64,000 nucleotides of DNA from assembly GCA_041736675.1 (NCBI GenBank), contig JBGSTD010000061.1, positions 8,176 to 72,175 of the forward strand. Reading direction: 5' to 3'. The notes under the pieces are model-generated. The model ran no database searches, was not told where the DNA came from, and saw nothing but the letters and a program-made list of their open reading frames with translations. Of this stretch, positions 1 through 8,410 are shown in pieces. Every line of letters starts with the position of its first letter. Within the stretch, counting starts at the first letter, position 1. Made by a program: the position numbers and the translations under genes. The stretch comes from Salaquimonas sp041736675. Lineage in GTDB: Bacteria > Pseudomonadota > Alphaproteobacteria > Rhizobiales > Rhizobiaceae.

Positions 1-38
1 GCGTCAATCTTCTTTTCAATGTTTTTGGAGAATGCCAT
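1..38 (-). CDS. Possible 5' end of a divergent gene (partial)
   Basis: Reading leftwards from an ATG at 38 gives an open frame, MAFSKNIEKKIDA, that runs off the window edge. Only 13 residues are visible, so no family can be assigned. In related genomes a bolA-like gene often lies divergent to this J-domain/cobST cluster, which would fit a short basic N-terminus, but this is inference from context. No strong ribosome-binding site precedes the ATG, so the call is tentative. Confidence 0.3.
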   Translation of the reverse strand, partial: MAFSKNIEKKID

Positions 39-148
39 TTTGATCTTTCTTGCGTTCTTCGAACTTGTTACATCGTCAAAATCTGTTAGATACAACCAAT
101 CCACAAACCATTGCGCTTTTTGAAGGCAAGAATTTTGCTTGTCAATTC

Positions 149-177
149 TTGTTCAATTGATCACGAGACCCTATACC
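149..177 (+). promoter_or_regulatory. Candidate promoter giving a leaderless J-domain mRNA
   Basis: TTGTTC (149-154) and TATACC (172-177) are separated by 17 bases, an acceptable sigma-70-type spacing with 4 of 6 matches in each box. Transcription would then begin almost exactly at the ATG at 184, which has no Shine-Dalgarno sequence in front of it. Promoter calls of this quality occur by chance. Confidence 0.3.
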
Positions 178-183
178 TAGCCC

Positions 184-819
184 ATGAAACCTACATCCAA
201 ACCTACATCCTCCCTTTTCGATTCGATCCGCGTCGGCAACCGCTCTTCCAAAAAGAAGATCGACGAGCCGATCAAACAGCCTTGCCAATGGGAAGGCTGT
301 GCCAAGGCAGGTACCCACAAGGCGCCGATGGGACGCAACCGTGAAGGACAGTATTTGTGGATGTGCATAGACCATGTGCGTGACTATAATAAGAACTTCA
401 ATTATTTTTCCGGTCTTGATGACGATGCAATCGCCAAGTTTCAAAAGGACGCCATCACCGGATCGCGCCCGACCTGGCAAATGGGAACCAACAAGACCAG
501 TAAACACCCGCCTCTCAATGAGCGCGATGCCAATGCCGAAGGGGCTCAGCGGCTTTATAATCGAACCAATTATGCTGCGGCAGCCAGAGCCGGAAAAGTG
601 GCTCCCTCGCGCTCGCGCAAACTAAAAACACTTGAGAAAAAATCTTTTGATGATCTCAATCTGCCATATACTGCAACACCCGAAGACCTGAAGGCTCGCT
701 ACAAGCTGCTGGTCAAGCAGAATCATCCTGATGCAAATGGTGGCGACAGGAGCTCAGAAGAACGGTTGCGCGAAATTATTCTGGCCTACAAGATTTTGCA
801 AAAAGCTGGATTCTGCTGA
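184..819 (+). CDS. J-domain (DnaJ-like) protein with N-terminal Cys/His cluster
   Basis: 211 residues. The C-terminal part (about 155-211) is a J-domain: helix II, the HPD motif at 181-183 that activates Hsp70 ATPase, and helix III. The protein is therefore expected to be a co-chaperone of a DnaK-type Hsp70 in the cytoplasm. The N-terminal half lacks the Gly/Phe and zinc-finger regions of full DnaJ. Instead it has cysteines at 34 and 39 (CQWEGC) and C61-x2-H64, which resemble a small metal site; this is inference. The gene lies upstream of cobS and cobT in the same direction, an arrangement common in Hyphomicrobiales. No ribosome-binding site is visible, so translation may be leaderless. The client is unknown. 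Confidence 0.85.
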   Translation: MKPTSKPTSSLFDSIRVGNRSSKKKIDEPIKQPCQWEGCAKAGTHKAPMGRNREGQYLWMCIDHVRDYNKNFNYFSGLDDDAIAKFQKDAITGSRPTWQMGTNKTSKHPPLNERDANAEGAQRLYNRTNYAAAARAGKVAPSRSRKLKTLEKKSFDDLNLPYTATPEDLKARYKLLVKQNHPDANGGDRSSEERLREIILAYKILQKAGFC

Positions 820-1156
820 AACTCAAAGTGCTGGCGCGGCAAAATGGCGTCAGGCAATTTGGAATTGCGCATGGCTTTTGGCGTGTCAGCGTCAACATGC
901 TCCGCTTCCGGCATTGTCTAGTGTCAAAAAAGGCGCTAATCGAAGAGATGAAATAGGAATGCTGGCCGGGATACGGATCAAGTTCATCACTGAATGCGCT
1001 CTTTTACCCAACTACAAATTTCCGAAAGTCACATGGGGTTGATGCAACAGGACAGACAATTGCCTGTCACTGGTACTGTCAATTGTTGTTGTGATCTTTC
1101 GGAAGAGCGCCAGTTGATCATGGTGATGTTAACCGCCCCAAGTGGAGATAACGCGG
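820..1156 (+). other. Intergenic region, presumed cobS promoter region
   Basis: No convincing gene is seen. Near the 3' end is the inverted repeat ACAATTG (1056-1062) and CAATTGT (1080-1086), 17 bases apart, with a small hairpin GACAG/CTGTC (1051-1068) overlapping it. Because CAATTG is itself a palindrome, the pair also reads as a direct repeat. No regulator can be named. I looked for the conserved elements of a cobalamin riboswitch and did not recognise them. Confidence 0.4.
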
Positions 1157-2125
1157 ATGAGTGATGGCATGCCGGATACCCAGGTATCCGTAAGAAAAAC
1201 ATTCGGTATCGATTCTGACATGATGGTGCGCGCCTACAAGACGCGAACCGAGCATGTGCCTGAGGATGACCCTGATTATCTGTTTGACAAGGCGACTACC
1301 CTCGCCATCCTCGCCGGCTTTGAACACAACCGCCGCGTTATAGTGTCAGGATATCACGGAACCGGTAAATCAACCCATATTGAACAGGTGGCTTCGCGCC
1401 TCAACTGGCCATGCGTGCGTATCAACCTCGACAGCCATGTCAGCCGCCTTGACCTCATTGGCAAAGATGCCATCGTAGTGCGTGACGGCATGCAGATCAC
1501 CGAATTTCGTGACGGTATCCTGCCATGGGCATATCAGCACAATATTGCTCTCGTCTTTGACGAATATGACGCAGGCCGTCCCGATGTGATGTTCGTCATC
1601 CAGCGCGTACTTGAATCTTCAGGCCGTCTGACCCTTCTCGATCAGAGCCGTGTTATCACCCCTCATCCTGCATTCCGGCTTTTTGCGACCGCCAACACGG
1701 TCGGCCTTGGAGACACAACCGGCCTGTACCACGGCACCCAGCAGATCAACCAGGCTCAGATGGACCGCTGGTCAATCGTCACTGTGCTCAATTATCTGCC
1801 ACATGATGCAGAAGCTGCCATTGTACTGGCCAAGGCCAAAAGTTTTGACAATCCGGAGGGCCGCGAAACAATCAGCAAGATGGTTCGCATCGCCGACATG
1901 ACCCGCGGCGCGTTTATCAATGGTGATCTGTCAACCGTCATGAGCCCGCGTACAGTTATCACCTGGGCGGAAAACGCTCATATATTTGGCGATATCGGCA
2001 TGGCGTTCCGTCTGACATTCCTCAACAAGTGCGATGAGTTGGAGCGGGCGACCGTAGCCGAGTTTTATCAGCGCGTCTTCGGTGTCGAATTGCCGGAATC
2101 CACAGCGAACCTCGTCATATCCTGA
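1157..2125 (+). CDS. cobS: Cobaltochelatase subunit CobS
   Basis: 322 residues. CobS is the AAA+ ATPase subunit of the three-part CobNST cobaltochelatase, which inserts cobalt into hydrogenobyrinate a,c-diamide in aerobic vitamin B12 synthesis. Visible motifs are Walker A, GYHGTGKST, at about 65-73 and Walker B, LVFDEYD, at about 132-138, followed by a sensor region (ATANTVG). The length matches the family. I chose the ATG at 1157 because a GGAG sequence at 1144-1147 sits at good spacing; the in-frame GTG at 1142 would overlap that site. cobT follows 28 bases downstream, so the two are probably co-transcribed. The large subunit CobN is not in the window. Confidence 0.95.
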   Translation: MSDGMPDTQVSVRKTFGIDSDMMVRAYKTRTEHVPEDDPDYLFDKATTLAILAGFEHNRRVIVSGYHGTGKSTHIEQVASRLNWPCVRINLDSHVSRLDLIGKDAIVVRDGMQITEFRDGILPWAYQHNIALVFDEYDAGRPDVMFVIQRVLESSGRLTLLDQSRVITPHPAFRLFATANTVGLGDTTGLYHGTQQINQAQMDRWSIVTVLNYLPHDAEAAIVLAKAKSFDNPEGRETISKMVRIADMTRGAFINGDLSTVMSPRTVITWAENAHIFGDIGMAFRLTFLNKCDELERATVAEFYQRVFGVELPESTANLVIS

Positions 2126-2153
2126 TAACAGGTAGTACAATGGCCGGCCAAGA

Positions 2154-4058
2154 ATGACAAAACAGGGCGACAACCAGAAAAAGGGCAGCAAGCCCGCAGA
2201 TTTCGAACCGCTGAAGCAGGCGTTGGCGAACTGTGTCCGTGCGATTGCCCAAAAGCCGGGCGTCGAGGTTGTCTTTTCCAATGACCGCCCCGCCCTTGTT
2301 GGCGACCAGGTCAAGCTGCCTGATCCTGGCCGCAAGATGACCATGGCGCAGCTTGCTGCGGCCAGAGGCTACGGCGATTCGATGGCGCTCCGCCTAGCCG
2401 GACATGACAAGGTAATTCACAACAGACACGCCCCTGTGGGCCAACTCGCAAGAGCAATTTATGACCGTGTAGAGCAGACCCGCGTTGAATCTCTTGGTGC
2501 CCGCCAGATGGAGGGCGTCTCCAGCAATCTGACGGCGATGATCGAGGAGAAGTACTCCAAGGCCAATTATCAAAATGCAGTCGACCGCAGCGATGCTCCG
2601 CTTGAAGAGGCTGTGGCGCTGATCGTGCGCGAAAAGCTGACTGGAATTGCGCCGCCTGAAAATGCAAAACGCTTCGTCAATCTGTGGCGCGATTTCATTG
2701 ACGAAAAGGCGACTGATGCCATCGCCGCCCTTGATCATGATCTCAAGGATCAAAAAGCGTTTGCCAAATCCATTCGCAACCTCATCGCTTCCCTCGACAT
2801 GGCCGACGAACTGGGTGAAGACCAGCCCGACGAGGACATGGAGGAAAACGAAAGCCCCGACAGCGAGGACAGCGAGGCTGACGCCCAGCGAGAAAACGAG
2901 GAAGCTACCGGCGAAGACGATGGCGAACCACAGGAGTCTGAGGAGGTTTCCGACCAGACCCAGGACGGCGAGATGGAATCGACCGACATGGGCGAGGACG
3001 ATTTTGACAGCGAGGACATGGAGGACGCTGAAACGCCTGGCGAATCCCAGCGCCCTCAATTGCCGTTTTCCGATCTTCCCGCCGACAGCGATTACCGCGT
3101 GTTTTCCTACGAGTTCGATGAGGTTACCACCGCCGAGGAATTGTGCGACGAGGCCGAACTTGACCGCCTGCGCGCATTCCTCGACAAGCAGCTGGCGCAT
3201 CTGCAGGGCGTCGTCGGCCGTCTGGCAAACCGCTTGCAGCGCCGCCTGATGGCTCAGCAGAATCGCGGCTGGGATTTTGATCTCGAAGAAGGCTATCTCG
3301 ATACCGCCCGCCTGCCGCGCATCATCATGGACCCGATGACCCCGCTCTCCTTCAAGATGGAGCGCGAGACTGTTTTCCGCGACACTGTTGTGACCCTCCT
3401 CATCGACAATTCGGGTTCGATGCGCGGCCGCCCGATCACGGTTGCAGCAACCTGCGCCGACATTCTGGCACGAACGCTCGAGCGTTGCGGCGTCAAGGTC
3501 GAGATCCTTGGATTTACCACCAAAGCCTGGAAAGGCGGCCAATCGCGCGAAAAGTGGCTGAAAGCCGACAAGCCTCCCCATCCCGGCCGTCTCAACGATC
3601 TGCGACATATCATATACAAGAGCGCTGATGCGCCCTGGAGACGCTCGCGCCGCAATCTAGGCCTGATGATGCGCGAAGGCCTGCTGAAAGAAAACATCGA
3701 CGGCGAGGCGCTCTTGTGGGCTCACAACCGCATGATGGCGAGGCCCGAAAAACGCCGCATCCTGATGATGATTTCCGACGGTGCGCCGGTTGACGATTCG
3801 ACCCTTTCGGTGAATCCCGGAAACTATCTCGAACGCCATTTGCGCCATGTCATTGCAGATATCGAAACACATTCGCCGATCGAATTGCTCGCTATCGGTA
3901 TCGGTCACGATGTAACCCGTTATTACAAGCGGGCTGTTACGATTGTCGACGCCGAGGAACTCGCGGGCGCCATGACCGAGCAGCTTGCATCGCTTTTTGC
4001 CGAGGGTCCTGCCGATGCCAAGCGCGGCCGCAAGAAGCTCCTCAAGAAAACTGCATGA
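2154..4058 (+). CDS. cobT: Cobaltochelatase subunit CobT
   Basis: 634 residues. CobT is the partner of CobS in the ATP-dependent cobaltochelatase. The N-terminal domain (about 1-220) is followed by a very acidic Asp/Glu/Ser-rich linker (about 220-300) and a C-terminal von Willebrand factor A domain. That domain carries the metal-binding MIDAS motif DNSGS at about 418-422 and later SDGAP. This domain order is typical of CobT and of the related magnesium chelatase D subunit. The acidic linker is repetitive at DNA level and creates long antisense open frames that are not genes. cobS lies immediately upstream, and the next gene begins 10 bases after the stop. Confidence 0.95.
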   Translation: MTKQGDNQKKGSKPADFEPLKQALANCVRAIAQKPGVEVVFSNDRPALVGDQVKLPDPGRKMTMAQLAAARGYGDSMALRLAGHDKVIHNRHAPVGQLARAIYDRVEQTRVESLGARQMEGVSSNLTAMIEEKYSKANYQNAVDRSDAPLEEAVALIVREKLTGIAPPENAKRFVNLWRDFIDEKATDAIAALDHDLKDQKAFAKSIRNLIASLDMADELGEDQPDEDMEENESPDSEDSEADAQRENEEATGEDDGEPQESEEVSDQTQDGEMESTDMGEDDFDSEDMEDAETPGESQRPQLPFSDLPADSDYRVFSYEFDEVTTAEELCDEAELDRLRAFLDKQLAHLQGVVGRLANRLQRRLMAQQNRGWDFDLEEGYLDTARLPRIIMDPMTPLSFKMERETVFRDTVVTLLIDNSGSMRGRPITVAATCADILARTLERCGVKVEILGFTTKAWKGGQSREKWLKADKPPHPGRLNDLRHIIYKSADAPWRRSRRNLGLMMREGLLKENIDGEALLWAHNRMMARPEKRRILMMISDGAPVDDSTLSVNPGNYLERHLRHVIADIETHSPIELLAIGIGHDVTRYYKRAVTIVDAEELAGAMTEQLASLFAEGPADAKRGRKKLLKKTA

Positions 4059-4068
4059 ATAAACCTGT

Positions 4069-5112
4069 ATGAGAATAGTCACAGGCTTCCTCCCGACAAC
4101 ATTCAATCCACTCATGCGCTCCTCCTTGAAGGCATTGCTCTCCGGCGGCATGCTCATCTGCAGCGCCCTCGCTCATTCAGCCTTCGCCGCTCCCGTTTCA
4201 CTCACCACTGAAGCGATCGAATATTTCAACATCGGCTTTTCGGATAACAGTGCGGGAAAGCTCACCTTTCTCGGCGGCCTCGAAATTGCCTCCGAGGAAG
4301 CCGACTTCGGCGGCTTCTCCGGGTTGCGTCTGTCAGGCGATGGCACCCGCCTCTTTTCGGTGTCAGATGCTGGTTTCTGGTTCACCGCCGAAATAATCCG
4401 CAGTCCTGGCAGAGCCATGAAATCCCTTGTTGACAGCGATCTCTCCTGCCTCTGCAAGGCCGACGGAACGCCATATCCGTCCAAGCGCTGGGCCGATGCC
4501 GAAGGTCTCGAAATCCACGGCAAAAGGGCTTATGTCTCGTTCGAGCGGCTTAACCGCATCAACGTGTACGATCTGAAAAATGACTATTTTCCAGGCCCGC
4601 CAGTCCAGGCCACAGCCTCGTTCAAGCCCTTTTCCATCTCTGCCAACAAGGGCCTCGAAGCGATGGCGCTCGCTCCTGCCACTTCACCGCTCGCCGGAAA
4701 ATTTGTCGCAATCGCCGAAGAGGACCTTGATGCCAATGGCAACAACCGCGCTTTCATTGCCGATGCAAAATCAATCACCGAATTTTCCATTACCCGCAGC
4801 GACGATTATTCGGTAACAGATGCCAGCTTCCTGCCGGATGGCGATCTGCTGATCCTCGAGCGCCGCATCGGTTTGTCGATCGGCGTTGGCATGCGTATCC
4901 GCCGGATCAAGAGCGCAGACCTTGCCCCAGGCAGAACGGCTGACGGCGAAATATTGATGGAGGCGGGCCTTACCAGCCGCATTGACAACATGGAGGGTAT
5001 TGCCACCTGGCAAACGCCCGAAGGCGAAACGCGCATCGCCGTCATCTCCGACGACAATTTCAACCGCCGCCTTCAGCGCACGCTGCTCTTGGAGTTCAGG
5101 CTCGAAGAGTGA
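4069..5112 (+). CDS. Exported esterase-like/phytase-like beta-propeller protein
   Basis: 347 residues from the first ATG. A hydrophobic signal peptide ends near AHSAFA, followed by a domain of the 'esterase-like activity of phytase' family, with the recognisable GLEAMAL, DLDANGNNRAF and DNMEGIA stretches. The protein should be periplasmic; the true substrate of this family is poorly known. The ATG at 4114 gives a tighter signal peptide (MRSSLKALLSGGM) and may be the real start, but neither start has a good ribosome-binding site. The gene follows cobT by 10 bases and may be co-transcribed with it. This neighbour relationship recurs in Hyphomicrobiales, without a proven link to cobalamin. Confidence 0.8.
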   Translation: MRIVTGFLPTTFNPLMRSSLKALLSGGMLICSALAHSAFAAPVSLTTEAIEYFNIGFSDNSAGKLTFLGGLEIASEEADFGGFSGLRLSGDGTRLFSVSDAGFWFTAEIIRSPGRAMKSLVDSDLSCLCKADGTPYPSKRWADAEGLEIHGKRAYVSFERLNRINVYDLKNDYFPGPPVQATASFKPFSISANKGLEAMALAPATSPLAGKFVAIAEEDLDANGNNRAFIADAKSITEFSITRSDDYSVTDASFLPDGDLLILERRIGLSIGVGMRIRRIKSADLAPGRTADGEILMEAGLTSRIDNMEGIATWQTPEGETRIAVISDDNFNRRLQRTLLLEFRLEE

Positions 5113-5146
5113 GGCTTTGATATTGAAGATTGCAGTCATACTCGGA

Positions 5147-5160
5147 TTGACCCAGATCAA
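5147..5160 (+). promoter_or_regulatory. FNR/FixK-like box upstream of the DevBCA genes
   Basis: TTGACCCAGATCAA matches the TTGA-N6-TCAA core of FNR/FixK/FnrL sites and differs at one position from the symmetric TTGAT-N4-ATCAA form. It lies after the end of the phytase-like gene and about 140 bases before the first ATG of the exporter. A core of eight fixed bases is expected about once by chance in 64 kb, so position is the main support. Confidence 0.4.
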
Positions 5161-5300
5161 GCTTGCTATCGGTTTTGTACAGTAAGAGCTAACGGCAGCG
5201 GATTATTTCTGTGCCACGATATCTTTTATGGTATTTTCAAAACTCAGTTTAGACATCGCTGCCAAAGCCGCTGCCAGTGCAGATTGAGTCCGAGAGCCCC

Positions 5301-6536
5301 ATGACCGACCAAAACGACATAGACCTCCCCCTTCAGGTGATCTCGCGTGATCCTGATGCTGCCCCGGCGCCTTCTCGCTGGTTCCGCTTTCGAAAACGAT
5401 ACCTTCTTGTTTTGTTATTGCCGGTCTTCATGTTCACCGGAGGCGTAATAGGAATGTATTTTCAACCTCCCGCTTTGCAGAAGTTTTATGCGCTCACAGG
5501 CCTGCAGCCTGGCGGTGGGTCAAAATCTCCGATTGCCCTTCCGCCCGAAATCGAACTGCCTCCAGAAATGGTCGAGACCATGCAGGCAACCGATGTGGTG
5601 GGCCTGGCCCGTCTGATGCCGCGCGGGGATGTATCAATCATCGCTCCGCCTTTCGGTTCGGGAGATGCCCGGATTGCGGAAATTCTTGTCTCCATCGGGA
5701 CGCAAATTGAAAAAGGTGGCGTTGTGGCACGACTGGACAATGCCGGCCAGCTCGAGAGTGCGGTGCTGCTGGCCGAGGCTAATGTCGCAGTCCGGCAGGC
5801 TGCCTTGGCGCAAACTCGGGCGACTGTGCAAAGTTCACGCGACGAGGCTCAGGCAGTGCTGGAACAGGCCCAGTCAGCTGCTGCAGAGGCGGCGTCAAAT
5901 TACGCACGGGCAAAGACGCTTTTCAAACGCGGTGTCACGACACAAACCACATTGGATGGTCTTGCGGCGACGGACAGGCAGGCTGCCCTTGCTGAGAAGA
6001 AGGCGCAGGCAACCCTGGAGCGCTTTACATCTGCCGGTGTGGATCTGCAGCCTGATGTCATTGTTGCCATCCGCAATCTGGAGGCTGCAGAAGCCGAGTT
6101 GAGCCGCGCCAAAAATGATCTGAACCGCGCAGCCGTTCTGGCTCCCATTTCAGGTGTGATTCTGGATATCCATGCACGTGCGGGTGAACGACCCCCGGTG
6201 GCCGGAATAATGGAGATGGGTGATACAAACCAAATGATGGCTGAGGTCGAGGTATATCAGGATCGGATTGTATCGGTTGCCGAAGGTCAACCGGTCGAAA
6301 TGGTCGCCGCTGCCATTGGCCAGACCCTGCAAGGCAAGGTTAAGTCAATTGGTCTGACAGTGGGTCGTCAGGGAATGGTAACAGATGACACGGCCGCAAT
6401 TACCGATGCCCGGGTTATCACCGTAATGGTTGAACTCGACGCCCGATCATCTGCGATTGCTGCGCGCTTTACCAATCTGGAAGTGATCGCGCGCATAGAT
6501 ACGCGGGCCGCATCTGCCGCAAGGCAACCAAAATGA
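5301..6536 (+). CDS. DevB-type membrane fusion protein (HlyD family)
   Basis: 411 residues. This is the periplasmic adaptor of an ABC exporter of the DevBCA/MacAB-like class. It has one transmembrane helix at about 36-56, a first lipoyl half (GDVSIIAPPFGSG), a long alpha-helical hairpin rich in Ala/Glu/Gln (about 140-270), the second lipoyl half (APISGVILDIHARAGE) and a C-terminal beta-barrel region. The ATG at 5301 is preferred over the in-frame GTG at 5277. The stop overlaps the permease start (ATGA), so the two are translationally coupled. In cyanobacteria DevBCA exports heterocyst glycolipid through a TolC-like channel; the cargo here is unknown and no outer membrane partner is encoded nearby. 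Confidence 0.85.
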   Translation: MTDQNDIDLPLQVISRDPDAAPAPSRWFRFRKRYLLVLLLPVFMFTGGVIGMYFQPPALQKFYALTGLQPGGGSKSPIALPPEIELPPEMVETMQATDVVGLARLMPRGDVSIIAPPFGSGDARIAEILVSIGTQIEKGGVVARLDNAGQLESAVLLAEANVAVRQAALAQTRATVQSSRDEAQAVLEQAQSAAAEAASNYARAKTLFKRGVTTQTTLDGLAATDRQAALAEKKAQATLERFTSAGVDLQPDVIVAIRNLEAAEAELSRAKNDLNRAAVLAPISGVILDIHARAGERPPVAGIMEMGDTNQMMAEVEVYQDRIVSVAEGQPVEMVAAAIGQTLQGKVKSIGLTVGRQGMVTDDTAAITDARVITVMVELDARSSAIAARFTNLEVIARIDTRAASAARQPK

Positions 6537-7705
6537 GCAACCTGTTGCAATGGCTCTTTGGCCGACTACCCATCGGTTGGCTGCAATTGACCCATAGCCG
6601 AACCCGCTTTGCTGCCGCACTGGCAGGAGTCGCCTTTGCCAATGTGCTGGTCTTCGTGCAGCTTGGCATCATGAACTCGATGGCGACAGCCACCATGAAG
6701 CCATACGAGTTTTTTAATGCCGACATCATGATATCTGCCTCGGACGCCAACTCAATGACCGAAGGTGGAAATGTAGCGCGGCAATGGATGTTTCAGGCAC
6801 TGGGGGACAAGGATGTTATCGCCGGCGCCGGCCTTTTTATCGCAAACGTTAATTGGGCGCGCCCGACCAAAACACTTGGTCTGACAACTTATGGCATCGA
6901 CCCAACTCTCCCGGAGTTTTTATCCGACAAAATGGCGCGAAAGGCAGGAATTCTGCAATTGCCCAATGCTGGTATTCTGGACATGTTCAGCCGCGGTCTG
7001 CCACGGGAAGAAGCCGCTTCAATCCGCCCACAGACACCCACTTCGTTTGAAGTGTCCGGCACGACATTAACGCTATATGATACGTTTGAAGGCGGGGGAG
7101 GATTTGGCGGCGACGGTTACATGATGGTTTCCGACCAGACCTTTATCACACTTTTTCCCGCCAGAAGTTCCGCTGCCCCGGATCACATCCTCTTGCAAGT
7201 GGCTTCAGGGGCTGATCCGGATGTGGTTGCAAGGCGACTGAGCGATTTGATCACGGATAAATCCCTGCGGGTGCGCAGCTTTGCAAAAGCCGCCGCTGAT
7301 GACCTGAGCTATCAACAAACCAAACGGCCGACAGGCATCATTTTCGGTTTTGGGGTAATCATCGGAATACTTGTGGGTATCGTGATTGTCTATCAGGTTC
7401 TTTCGACCGATGTTGCAGATCACTTGAGTGAATATGCGACGTTTAAAGCCATGGGTTATCCTGAGCGGTTCTTTCTCGGTATTGTGTTCGAGGAAGCTCT
7501 AATTCTGGCTATCCTCGGTTTTGTGCCTGGTATAATCGTCGGCAGCGGCCTGCTGGCAGGAATGAAAGTGGCAACATCTCTGCCATTGGCCATGACAATG
7601 GAAATGGCGTTTATGGTTTTTGTCGGCACATTACTGGCGTGCTCCCTGTCAGGAGCAATTGCAACGCGGCGGCTGGTTTCAGCTGATCCTGCCGATTTGT
7701 TTTAG
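6533..7705 (+). CDS. DevC-type ABC exporter permease (FtsX-like)
   Basis: 390 residues. It has the layout of the FtsX/MacB permease class: one N-terminal membrane helix (about 23-45), a large periplasmic domain (about 50-255) and three C-terminal helices (about 265-290, 310-335 and 350-375), with the typical 'ATFKAMGYP' turn between them. It starts inside the stop codon of the adaptor gene and is followed 9 bases later by the ATPase gene, so the three form one operon. It should form the dimeric inner membrane core of the exporter. Confidence 0.85.
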   Translation: MSNLLQWLFGRLPIGWLQLTHSRTRFAAALAGVAFANVLVFVQLGIMNSMATATMKPYEFFNADIMISASDANSMTEGGNVARQWMFQALGDKDVIAGAGLFIANVNWARPTKTLGLTTYGIDPTLPEFLSDKMARKAGILQLPNAGILDMFSRGLPREEAASIRPQTPTSFEVSGTTLTLYDTFEGGGGFGGDGYMMVSDQTFITLFPARSSAAPDHILLQVASGADPDVVARRLSDLITDKSLRVRSFAKAAADDLSYQQTKRPTGIIFGFGVIIGILVGIVIVYQVLSTDVADHLSEYATFKAMGYPERFFLGIVFEEALILAILGFVPGIIVGSGLLAGMKVATSLPLAMTMEMAFMVFVGTLLACSLSGAIATRRLVSADPADLF

Positions 7706-7714
7706 GGAAGCATC

Positions 7715-8410
7715 ATGTCAGAAGCCTTTCCTATTGCAGTTAACGGGTTGAATCATTGGTTTGGGCAGGGAGAAGCCCGCAAACAGGCGCTGTTTGATGT
7801 GAACCTGAAGGTAAAACGTGGGAGCCTGACAATATTGATGGGCCCTTCCGGATCGGGAAAAACGACGGTATTGACCCTGATGGGTTGCCTGCGCGATGTT
7901 CAGGATGGCTCGGTTTGCCTTTTGGGCCACGAACTTAATGGTTCTGGCGCTTTATTGAATGAAACCCTCAGGCGCAGGCTTGGATTTATTTTTCAGGCGC
8001 ACAATTTGCACGGCAGTCTGACGGCTTTGCAAAATGTTTTAATGGGTCTTCAGGTCCATGGATCATCAGACCGGAGAGTGCAGATTGAAGCGGCCCGCCA
8101 CGCCTTGGCACTTGTGGGACTGTCGGACCGAATGAACTACTTACCGGGCAATCTGTCCGGCGGGCAGAAACAGCGGGTTGCGGTAGTACGCGCACTGGTT
8201 GGAAATCCTGACATTGTTTTTGCAGACGAGCCCACAGCAGCTCTTGATAGCGAAAGTGGCATGACAGTTGTTGAAATGCTGAAAAAACTCGGCCGACTGC
8301 GCGGTACGACCACAGTCATGGTAACCCATGACAACCGAATTCTGGAACTGGCTGATCGGATTGTTACCCTTGAGGACGGCAGGATTATCAGCGATACCGC
8401 GCCAGTTTAA
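7715..8410 (+). CDS. DevA-type ABC exporter ATP-binding protein
   Basis: 231 residues. This is the nucleotide-binding subunit, with Walker A GPSGSGKTT at 43-51, a Q-loop around 94 (FIFQAHNL), the ABC signature LSGGQKQR at 147-154, Walker B IVFADEP at 167-173, the D-loop SALD equivalent AALDSE, and the H-loop TVMVTHD. It is the third gene of the DevBCA-type operon. Its last 23 bases overlap the end of the convergent queuosine-precursor transporter gene, so the two mRNAs have complementary 3' ends. Confidence 0.9.
   Translation: MSEAFPIAVNGLNHWFGQGEARKQALFDVNLKVKRGSLTILMGPSGSGKTTVLTLMGCLRDVQDGSVCLLGHELNGSGALLNETLRRRLGFIFQAHNLHGSLTALQNVLMGLQVHGSSDRRVQIEAARHALALVGLSDRMNYLPGNLSGGQKQRVAVVRALVGNPDIVFADEPTAALDSESGMTVVEMLKKLGRLRGTTTVMVTHDNRILELADRIVTLEDGRIISDTAPV

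Noticed and set aside
820..1156. Cobalamin riboswitch before cobS
   Set aside because: I did not recognise the conserved B12-box or peripheral stems in the gap.
2394..3608. Long open frame (404 codons) antisense to cobT
   Set aside because: It is the shadow of the acidic repeat and biased codons of cobT; no ribosome-binding site, and the cobT frame is clearly the conserved protein.
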